Shown piece after piece: positions 28,001 through 34,343 of a DNA stretch of 64,000 bases. How positions within the stretch are numbered: position 1 is the stretch's first letter; the number at the start of each line of letters is the position of its first letter. The stretch lies in the NCBI RefSeq assembly GCF_024195295.1, contig NZ_JAMFTH010000001.1:1853428-1917427 (forward strand). Reading direction: 5' to 3'. The stretch comes from Gilvimarinus xylanilyticus. Lineage in GTDB: Bacteria > Pseudomonadota > Gammaproteobacteria > Pseudomonadales > Cellvibrionaceae. The notes under the pieces were generated by a model. The model searched no databases and was not told where the DNA came from. It saw only the letters and a program-made list of their open reading frames with translations. Both the position numbers and the translations under genes were made by a program.

Positions 28001-28389
28001 ATTGGAGCACTTCCCACACTCGACTTAAACCGCGCTTTCTGGCGCAGCCACTGTGCGCACTCTCGGGCAACCGCGCGCTGGGTTAGTTGATTTTTAAGGT
28101 GAATTTCAAATTCACTACCGTACAGACTGCTCTCGCGTCCTTGCTTGGGAATATAGAATTCGCGGCGCTGCTTGCTGATTTTGTCGGTTACCGCCTCGGG
28201 CACAAAAGTTGGGGCAGTGAAAATAAACTCGAGGCTTTCCACCCCCGCCAGCTCTTTTTTGAGTGCTTCGTAGGCATAAATAGAAAAGCTCGAGGCGGCA
28301 ATTTTTAGTTTGCTCCCCCTCCCTAATACCCGTTTTAGATCAGTGCCCAACAGGGTGTTGATGTTGTCGATCATTGTATCCACTGACAT
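25072..28389 (-). CDS. Large SNF2-type helicase with N-terminal PLD-like region
   Basis: A 1105-aa protein. Residues 1-130 resemble the PLD-like N-terminus of defence helicases (KLKIAASSFSIYAYEALKKE) but no HxK catalytic motif is evident, so this part may be inactive. Helicase motifs follow: ADSVGLGKT (Walker A, near 278-286), DESH at 368-371, LSATPVNN, and the C-terminal block ATDCISEGQNLQDCDYLINY with RIVQRFGRIDRIGS. These are SNF2-family dsDNA translocase motifs. It leads the minus-strand operon with DUF4391 and is followed by rloAB-mod-res. Probably a DNA-remodelling or sensing component of an anti-phage system (inference). Confidence 0.88.
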   Translation of the reverse strand: MSVDTMIDNINTLLGTDLKRVLGRGSKLKIAASSFSIYAYEALKKELAGVESLEFIFTAPTFVPEAVTDKISKQRREFYIPKQGRESSLYGSEFEIHLKNQLTQRAVARECAQWLRQKARFKSSVGSAPMQQYIYAQSPSASTVYMPLHGFTAVDLGYKKGDAVSNFVHKVTDSAMTQQYMALFDQLWNDQEKLQDVTEAICEHIESVYQENSPERVYFIILFNIFHEFLQELDDDVLPNDRTGYQDTVIWNKLFNFQRDAATGIINKLETYNGCILADSVGLGKTFSALAVIKYYELRNRSVLVLCPKKLADNWLAFKGNLKTNILFKDRFNFDVLCHTDLSRHSGESFGMKLNQINWGNYDLVVIDESHNFRNNPAVKERETRYERLMRQVVREGVKTKVLMLSATPVNNRFTDLKNQLALAYEGDTEAFSKHLHSGNSIDTIFKNAQAAFNRWQELEPEHRTAQAILDELSFDFFELLDSVTIARSRKHIQTFYDTSEIGQFPERRIPLSFNRPITSRGDVMNLNQIVEQLVLLKLAVYAPISYILPSRIKKYEKLYDTEVDDGRGKLKQVDREKSLQALMTTNLLKRLESSVHAFRLTLGKLLGIIESTLDKIDAFEAGGDQPGNTGVGDWSGLLDDLEGDDDDIAMPDGLTVGGKVKINLADMDLLSWGQELRADREIIQALYSNMQKVTPDEDAKLQHLQQHVRDKLQNPINPGNRKVLIFTAFADTADYLYEQLAQSLPTVEQGLHLAEVTGTGNPRSTLKSGRKGYDLQEVLTLFSPKSKNKAQILPDEPAEIDILIATDCISEGQNLQDCDYLINYDIHWNPVRIVQRFGRIDRIGSPNASIQLVNYWPDITLDEYINLKDRVESRMTILDVTATGDDNVLTAQANDVNYRREQLRKLQDEVIELEDVRTGISITDLGLNDFRMDLLNYVKANGDLSGVPKGLHAVVPANPQLGLQPGLMFALKSRKKAPVADQHNRLHPYYLIYINEQGDILASHFDAKRLLDLMRSACKGQDKPVPSAYRPFNQLTEDGRQMEHCTELLNHAINSMVELKADKDLDSLFTSGSTTALVNAVQGQDDFELVAFIAVQAVDIAAGD

Positions 28390-28896
28390 TGCTCCGTACC
28401 TGGTGCCTACCCGTTGGCGCAGCTTTGGCGCCCGAACCTACTTAGATCAAGTGAGGCATTGTAGCGCGTATTGGATGGGAATGGATGAGATGTGACCGAT
28501 CACACAACTGGTCAAATATTGCACAAAGCTCTTTGTTATTCGATTTTCTCGGTCCTATATTCAGGACAGTGTGTACCCTATTTCAGGACACTTGCAATGT
28601 ATCTCGCCAAAAAAACGGCTATCACTGGCGTTACTAAAAACATAAAAATGATTACAATTCAAAGACTTATAGATAGCTATGACTCCTGAATACAGGACAC
28701 TTTTGACGCAAAAGCGTCCTAAATCGCGGCACTCCTATAATTTACCAAGGGGTGGAATCCTATTCTCAATGGCTTATAAAGCGATTCTGGTCTGAACGGC
28801 CTATTAAACTTCCAGGTCAGCCAGCATGTTATAAAGGCTCCTCTGACCAATCTGTGTCATGTTCAAATTGAATTTTTACGAAGACAGGCTCATCAG
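28390..28896. promoter_or_regulatory. Divergent regulatory region with repeated TCAGGACA operators
   Basis: This 507-bp gap lies between the divergent helicase and Sir2 genes. It holds GTCCT-ATATTC-AGGAC (28552-28567), TTCAGGACA (28582-28590) and TCCTGAATACAGGACA (28684-28699), three related palindrome-like sites sharing AGGACA. AT-rich sequence around them can supply promoters in both directions. No regulator gene that would obviously bind these sites is encoded in the gap. The short frames in it are not convincing genes. Confidence 0.5.
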
Positions 28897-29688
28897 ATGC
28901 TCGCTGACCTACCAAAAGCCGCTCGAATTATTTCGAATGCCGATAGTTTAATAATTTGTGCTGGTGCTGGCATGGGCGTGGATTCCGGTTTACCAGACTT
29001 CCGCGGCAATAGCGGCTTCTGGAAGACATACCCGGGGCTCGCAGCCAAAGGTGTACGATTTGAGGAGATTGCCAACCCTTCCGCTTTTTTAGAGTACCCG
29101 GAGCTTGCATGGGAGTTTTACGGCCATCGTATTCGGCTATACCAAAATACGCAGCCACATAGGGGCTTCAGCATTCTTAAACGCTGGTGCGACGAGAAAG
29201 CCGGAGGTGGCTTTGTGTATACCAGCAACGTAGACGGACACTTTCAAAAGGCCGGCTTTAGCGACCACCAGGTAAACGAATGCCATGGCTCTTTAGAGTA
29301 TCTCCATTGCTCTGTACCTTGCGGTAATCACTTGTGGGACACACCTGATTCTATCGATACAAAGAAACCTCCCGCCTGCCCCAAGTGCGGCGAGGGGGCA
29401 CGACCTAATGTACTCATGTTTAACGATTGGGGCGCAATACACAACCGTATCGAGGACAAATACGAAGCCTTTGAGCAATGGTATGGTTCGGCAAGTGAGC
29501 CGGTAGTGATTGAGTTGGGGGCTGGTACGGCCATCCCCAGTGTTCGGCGCTTTGCCGCTTCCCTAGAAATACCGATTGTGCGCATCAACCCACAAGATCA
29601 CCGAATTCACGCACCACACATAGGGTTAAAGTTGGGCGCACTTGAAGGCCTGAAACTAATCGATCGCACAATAAGAAAATGGAATTAA
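28897..29688 (+). CDS. Sir2-family NAD-dependent protein
   Basis: A 263-aa sirtuin-fold protein. The NAD-binding motif AGAGMGVDSGLPDFRG, the TSNVDGHFQKAG motif, and the catalytic His in ECHGSLEYLHC are present, with four zinc Cys (HC, PC and CPKC). So it looks like a complete class of deacetylase or NAD-hydrolase rather than a degenerate SIR2 domain. The gene lies in the defence cargo and overlaps an unknown downstream gene. Many defence systems use SIR2 domains to deplete NAD during infection, but those are usually more divergent than this protein, so deacetylation is also possible. Confidence 0.85.
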   Translation: MLADLPKAARIISNADSLIICAGAGMGVDSGLPDFRGNSGFWKTYPGLAAKGVRFEEIANPSAFLEYPELAWEFYGHRIRLYQNTQPHRGFSILKRWCDEKAGGGFVYTSNVDGHFQKAGFSDHQVNECHGSLEYLHCSVPCGNHLWDTPDSIDTKKPPACPKCGEGARPNVLMFNDWGAIHNRIEDKYEAFEQWYGSASEPVVIELGAGTAIPSVRRFAASLEIPIVRINPQDHRIHAPHIGLKLGALEGLKLIDRTIRKWN

Positions 29689-30719
29689 TTGATATGAAAA
29701 GTACATTCGAAAAGCCTCACGAAATACCTGGTTATTGTCGCGAGGGCTCCACCTTACTATGGAACGGTAGTATAACTGTCAACGCCAAGGCGCTGCGCTA
29801 TTTAGTAGAGGACGCAAAGGTGGGAATCCGTGTATTCGAACTTCTATCAATAGCGCGACCTGGTGAACTATTAAACTATTTACTTCTCAGCTTTGACGAA
29901 AGTAATCCAAGTTTACTGGCGAACATCAAAAGCTCTCTGAAGCAGTATTCAAGCGGTCTTTACACTGAGGTTCGCGATCAAAATCAGAATTTATATCTGC
30001 CTCTCACAGCTCTAGACAAAAGGTTTGGTCTTGAACTATCTAGCTCTAGCGACCTGCACAGAGACTGGCAAAACTCCAGAACACTCACGCCTTTTTGGAA
30101 TGATTACTTAACCGATCTCTTTCAGTTGATTAAAGCGGAGCAAAATAGCATATATAAAAGTCCCGACCCGCTTATACGGGCCGAAATATCACTTATTGAG
30201 GCAATCGCTCACCCCCAACAGTTTGTTCGGGCCCTAGACAGGCAGCCGATACTAAGAACGAATCAACCTTACATAAGAATGCCAGAATCACTTGTTGAAC
30301 GGCTCATTGAGTTAGTTGATCAATATAGTATCCAATCGGTGTCGGCTGAGGAGGGCGGCTATGTTTTTTGGCATGAGCTTCTAAAACGACAGATAAGCCT
30401 TGGCACTGAAAATTTAGAGCTTCGCTGCGGATGTGATCACCCAAAACCTCCTTTCATCGCGAGCCACGTTGGTGGCGCAATTGACAATGGTGTTGAGGCC
30501 GAGCTAATGGTTCGCCCCAGCTGGAAGGCAGTAACCGCTGAGCAATGCGAAAAGAAACAACAACTCCCTTACCCCGCAAAAGTCTTAGTGACAGAGCAGG
30601 ACTGGCCAGGCATGACATTTGTAGACCACGAGCGTATCGAGGGGTGGAATATTTATATTGATAGGGCCTGGCGAATCAAAAAGGAAAATAAGGATTTAGT
30701 AAGCGAAACGAATCACTAA
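29679..30719 (+). CDS. Unknown 346-aa partner of the Sir2 protein
   Basis: The start ATG 29679 overlaps the sir2 stop by 10 bp; a second in-frame ATG at 29694 is possible. The protein is soluble, without signal or transmembrane segments. The N-terminal part is helical (LRYLVEDAKVGIRVFELLSI), the C-terminal third holds a Cys/His patch (LRCGCDHPKPPFIASHVGG) and a beta-rich end (GWNIYIDRAWRIKKE). I do not recognise any family. Overlap with sir2 and AT-rich composition show that the pair moved together, making it a candidate for a two-gene defence module. Confidence 0.7.
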   Translation: MELIDMKSTFEKPHEIPGYCREGSTLLWNGSITVNAKALRYLVEDAKVGIRVFELLSIARPGELLNYLLLSFDESNPSLLANIKSSLKQYSSGLYTEVRDQNQNLYLPLTALDKRFGLELSSSSDLHRDWQNSRTLTPFWNDYLTDLFQLIKAEQNSIYKSPDPLIRAEISLIEAIAHPQQFVRALDRQPILRTNQPYIRMPESLVERLIELVDQYSIQSVSAEEGGYVFWHELLKRQISLGTENLELRCGCDHPKPPFIASHVGGAIDNGVEAELMVRPSWKAVTAEQCEKKQQLPYPAKVLVTEQDWPGMTFVDHERIEGWNIYIDRAWRIKKENKDLVSETNH

Positions 30720-31438
30720 GGTAGTAATTTCAAAGCAATGAAACACACGGGAGGGTTCCGCCCGCCCTCGTAGCCCATCAGGAGGCTGCCACCTTTGCGC
30801 AATTCTGCCGTTTTAAAGACCTGATCTCGGCAGAAAAACCGAACGTAAAGCGCCGTGCGCTTCACTATTTTATGCCAACACCATATATTTGACCAAGCCC
30901 CGCCTTCGTTCTAAACTGCATGTGGTACTGCCAAGCGCTAGGGTTTATTCAATGGCTGAGAATTGGGTAAGACACCGTAAAAGGCAGTGGGTAGCCAAAC
31001 CCAGCGGCGTAATGCGCGACGCCGAGCCTATGGTCCAATTGGGTTGGGGGCTTACCGTGGGGGTCGACTCGCCGGCTTAGGAGTTGGATCTGCAAAGCCC
31101 GTTGCGCCGGACGCATTAGCAGGAACGGGGTACCTGCTCCAACCTATTTAGAACATTTAGCGCTTCAAAGAATTCCGCTCTGCCCTTGTGCTATTGGGCA
31201 AAACTTGGATGCCTTATTACTGGCTAAGTTTTGCTAAGGCTAAATACCCTTAGCAAAACCTTAGTACCTCACCCAAAACCAGATAAAATCGGATATACGA
31301 GCCAAACTAAAAACCGGACTTATCTGGACTTTTTTAGCGGTCACTTTTTCACCCTGGGGGCAACTATGGGGGCATCACTTGAGAACACCAGACACATAGT
31401 TTTTATTAATCAATTGGTTACACCCACTTTTCAGTAGA
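30720..31438. other. Right-end island sequence without a convincing gene
   Basis: No supported gene. Seen here: an inverted repeat GTTTTGCTAAG (31229-31239) with CTTAGCAAAAC (31250-31260), and paired arm-type motifs GGGGGCAACTATGGGGGCATC at 31356-31376, matching those beside the integrase. These are probably parts of the attachment and excision region. Confidence 0.5.
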
Positions 31439-31452
31439 CCCCGCCTCCACCA
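31439..31452 (+). other. attR core of the ssrA genomic island
   Basis: CCCCGCCTCCACCA is an exact copy of the ssrA 3' end (13331-13344). It is immediately followed by a strong terminator that is best explained as the original ssrA terminator, which fixes the island boundary. Confidence 0.85.
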
Positions 31453-31457
31453 AAAAG

Positions 31458-31500
31458 CAAAAAGGCCCCACCCCGAAAGGAGTGGGGCCTTTTTCTTTTT
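31458..31500 (+). terminator. Displaced original ssrA terminator
   Basis: AAAAGGCCCCAC pairs with GTGGGGCCTTTTTC over a short loop and ends in a T-rich run. It lies directly after attR with no gene upstream to serve, consistent with it having terminated ssrA before the island inserted. Confidence 0.8.
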
Positions 31501-31689
31501 CGGCGGGTAGAGTTCAAAGTACCCCCGTAGGGGGTTCACTAATTCGTCGGGAACGAATTAGGGCAGCTTCAGCTGCTGCGAAGCAGAGAGGGCCAGGGAA
31601 GGCCCAAATCCACTCCCCGCCTCGGCAACTGCCCCTGCGCTGCTCTACCTCCCGCATCCTTGCAATCTCGACCACATTAAGAGATCTCG

Positions 31690-31750
31690 GCTTTATTGGG
31701 GGTATTTTTGGGGGTATCCTGAAATTCTTTCCTCAAGATACCCCCAAGCG
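31690..31750 (+). other. Remnant of a second integrase arm-site region
   Basis: GGGGGTATTTTTGGGGGTATC and a downstream GATACCCCC repeat the layout found before the island integrase (GGGGGCA pairs then GTACCCCC). No integrase follows. Also CCCCGCCTC (part of the att core) recurs near 31616. It suggests that an older, related element once sat here. Confidence 0.4.
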
Positions 31751-31771
31751 GTAGCAACAAAGGTAATCACA

Positions 31772-32123
31772 ATGGACATCAAACCCATTAAAGCTGATGC
31801 CGACTACCAAACGGTATTAAAAGAAATCGAAAGTCTGATAATGGCAGGTCATAACACTCCCAAAGGTGAAAAGCTGGATGTAATGGTCACGCTGATTGAG
31901 GCTTATCTATAAAGCTAAGCACTCTCCTATGGATTTGCCTGCCCCCGTGGAGGCCATCAAGTTTGAAATGGAACGTAAAGGCTTAACCGCCAAAGACCTA
32001 GAGGCCATAATTGGTAAAAGCAATCGCGTTTACGAAATCCATAACCACAAGCGCCCCCTCACACTGAAAATGATTTGGAAATTGCATACAGGATTGGGCA
32101 TTCTGGCAGAATGCCTTGATTAA
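31772..32123 (+). pseudogene. higA: higA-type antitoxin gene broken by a 4-bp frameshift
   Basis: The first frame (31772-31912) gives MDIKPIKADADYQTVLKEIE...VMVTLIEAYL then stops; the second frame continues KAKHSPMDLPAPVEAIKFEM...KRPLTLKMIWKLHTGLGI to 32123. Together they match the full HigA/COG5499 antitoxin, with an HTH in the second half. The break is in GAGGCTTATCTATAAAGC, where removing four bases (CTAT or an equivalent quartet) restores EAY-KAKH. No HigB toxin gene is visible beside it. Alternatively the second part could be translated separately from an internal start. Confidence 0.8.
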
Positions 32124-32174
32124 ACCACCGCAGGTGCGCGCGTCTTAGTTGATACTAACTAAAAGCGCCCACGC

Positions 32175-32459
32175 CTAAACATGAATTCGCTCACGCTCAA
32201 CATAAAGCCGAAGTTCTGCACGCAGTGCCTGTTGTGTGACCAAATCTACCGAACAACCAAGCAAATCTTCCAAGTAGAACTGAACCCCAAAATAGCGCTT
32301 GGCGGTCGCCGGCCCATCGAAGTTGACTACAATATCACTGTTCTCGTGAGCATCATCGCGGGCGGTAGAGCCAAACAGATAAAGCTCGCTTACACCAAAC
32401 TGGCTTTGCAACTCAGTCTTACAAGAAGTTAGCAATTACAACGCTTTTTCACTGTTCAT
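32175..32459 (-). pseudogene. MNT-type nucleotidyltransferase (MntA-like) with nonsense codon
   Basis: From ATG 32459 the frame reads MNSEKAL, then TAA, then continues LLTSCKTELQSQFGVSELYLFGSTARDDA...SDIVVNFDG...DLVTQQALRAELRLYVERERI to 32175. This matches the short MntA-like antitoxins that AMPylate HEPN toxins. The second Asp of the DxD motif is Val (SDIV rather than SDID), so the domain would be inactive even if translation restarted at the TTG codon after the stop. No HEPN gene is seen next to it. Confidence 0.75.
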
Positions 32460-32501
32460 AGAGTAATCCTATGAACAATGCGATCACTTTATTGAAAGAC
32501 A

Positions 32502-33917
32502 CTAATCCACATCGCACTTTACCGCGTGTTGGAACAGGTTGTTGTCTTGAATCTTTTTCGCCACCACCTTTGGCACCATGGTTTCCCAGCCGGGCTGATG
32601 ACACACAATTTTCTTGAGCACATCGGGTGAGAAAATCGAAAGGTATTCCTCGTTGTAACCCTCAATCTGGGCTATACAACCTCGATTGACCAGATAGTCA
32701 TACAAAGGGCTCTGCTTCTCTGGAACTCGCAAGTTGTTTACCTTAGCCAGCGTGCCCGTTTCCGGGGCTTTGAAGGGGTAAATATACAATTTAAGGTTGT
32801 TTTTAAACAGTCGGCCAAAGCCTTCTAATATGCCACCGGCCAAGTGGTCGTAATAATGCTCCTCGAACAGCTCACACAAACTATGCGCGCCCATGGTTAA
32901 ACCAATGCGGCGGTTGGTGTAACGAGCCAAATACGCCGCCAGGCGATAATACTCTGGAAAGTCAGATATCAGCACGGTGTAGCCCGTCGCCTCTAACACC
33001 TCGGCGCGGCTGATAAAGTCTTGCAGGTCAATTTCATCGCCGGTGTGCAAATTGTTCATGGTGATTTCCATAATCGCCAAAGTCTCACCCGGCTCTATGT
33101 CCTCCTCTTTTTCAAAATCCTGCAGCGCAGCATTTAACATATCCAGGTTTACGTGTGTCACCGGCCTAAAGCGCCCGCGCTCAACCAGCAACGGCCGCTT
33201 ACGCAAATGCTCGGACGGCTGTAAAACACTGCCATCGGCGGCAAACATGGCCGCGCCGCTTAGGCCGAGCTGCACTAAGCGCAAACTGATAATTCTATTA
33301 TCCACCTCCGCAAACGCATCCCCCACAAACTCCACCATGTCAATTTCAATGCGGTCGGTACTTAAGCCATCCAGCAGAGACTTTACTAATTTTTCCGGGT
33401 CGTCACTTAAAAAACAGGCACCGTATATTAAATTAACGCCCACAATACCCAGGGCCTCCTGCTGTAATGAGTTTTCGTTATCCAGCATGCGCACATGAAT
33501 AATAATTTCACTGGGCGGCGCGAGCGGGCTTGCCTGAAAACGAATACCCAGCCAGCCATGACATTCGTTGGTGCCGTGAAAGTTGCGGGCCGAAACGGTG
33601 TCGGCAAACGAAAAAAAGGCCGTTGATTCACCCCGGTCGGCGCTCAAACGCTCCAGGTTTAAATCGTATTCATAGCGCAGCATGGCCTCTAAGCGTTCAC
33701 GGCACACATAGCGGGCGCATTTACCGTAAATCGCATCGCTCACTTTCATGTCGTAGGCCGATATGCTCTTGGCGATCGTACCGGCGGCACCACCGGCCTG
33801 GAAAAACCAGCGCACCACCTCCTGGCCGGCGCCAATCTCGGCAAAGGAGCCATAGCGAGAATCGTCGAGGTTCACCTCTAAGGCTTTACTTCTAGGCTGT
33901 GTGGGGCGTTGTGTCAT
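32502..33917 (-). CDS. Conserved protein of unknown function (often mislabelled)
   Basis: A 471-aa protein from ATG 33917, with AAAGGTG upstream. It begins with a strongly conserved block (DSRYGSFAEIGAGQEVVRWF, AGGAAGTIAKSISAYDMKVS, RYVCRERLEAML), followed by FHGTNECHGWLGIRFQ and LGIVGVNLIYGACF. I recall this family from diverse bacteria, annotated inconsistently (for instance as nucleotide adenylyltransferase or TonB receptor); neither label is supported by motifs seen here. It has no signal peptide, so it is cytoplasmic. It is a single host gene next to the decayed toxin-antitoxin remnants. Confidence 0.75.
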   Translation of the reverse strand: MTQRPTQPRSKALEVNLDDSRYGSFAEIGAGQEVVRWFFQAGGAAGTIAKSISAYDMKVSDAIYGKCARYVCRERLEAMLRYEYDLNLERLSADRGESTAFFSFADTVSARNFHGTNECHGWLGIRFQASPLAPPSEIIIHVRMLDNENSLQQEALGIVGVNLIYGACFLSDDPEKLVKSLLDGLSTDRIEIDMVEFVGDAFAEVDNRIISLRLVQLGLSGAAMFAADGSVLQPSEHLRKRPLLVERGRFRPVTHVNLDMLNAALQDFEKEEDIEPGETLAIMEITMNNLHTGDEIDLQDFISRAEVLEATGYTVLISDFPEYYRLAAYLARYTNRRIGLTMGAHSLCELFEEHYYDHLAGGILEGFGRLFKNNLKLYIYPFKAPETGTLAKVNNLRVPEKQSPLYDYLVNRGCIAQIEGYNEEYLSIFSPDVLKKIVCHQPGWETMVPKVVAKKIQDNNLFQHAVKCDVD

Positions 33918-33953
33918 TGGGTCACCTTTTAGGGCATGAATTTTAGATAGCAC

Positions 33954-34343
33954 CTTTTGCGAGCATAGGACTTTAAGAGTTCTTTTACCTACCTGAGCAA
34001 ATAAGCGTAGCCGAAAACCTCTCCCGCCACCGCTTTGGGGTTATGACCAGAGTCAAGAACCACTCAGGGCACCTTAAATTCAGAATTTCGACGAGGTTCA
34101 CGCCTTAAAGAACCAACAAACGTGCCAATCCGCACCCATTAGCTGGCCCAGATTTCTGCGGCAGGGCCAAGAGCAACGGTACCGATGTTTGCTCCGCGAG
34201 GTGGAGCTAACAGGCGGATGGTCCCCGGCAAACAAGCCCAGAGCTTTTTTATGGCGTGAATTTTTAGCATAGCGCTATCAGATTAATGAGGTTAACCAGC
34301 GGTGATACTGCACTGGGTCTTAGGACAACGCGCGACACTGGCG
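33954..34343. other. Intergenic stretch, nothing recognised
   Basis: About 390 bp between two minus-strand genes. It should hold the promoter of the 471-aa protein gene, but no clear repeats, RNA or terminator are seen. Confidence 0.4.

Noticed and set aside
28492-28689. 65-aa frame in the divergent control region
   Set aside because: It runs through the repeated AGGACA sites and has no clear ribosome site or homologous motif.
30889-31080. 63-aa frame at the right end of the island
   Set aside because: No ribosome-binding site or recognisable motifs, and the composition looks non-coding; kept as unassigned sequence.
31600-31640. Possible third att core (CCCCGCCTC)
   Set aside because: Only nine bases match and no integrase gene adjoins; mentioned only as support for an old element.
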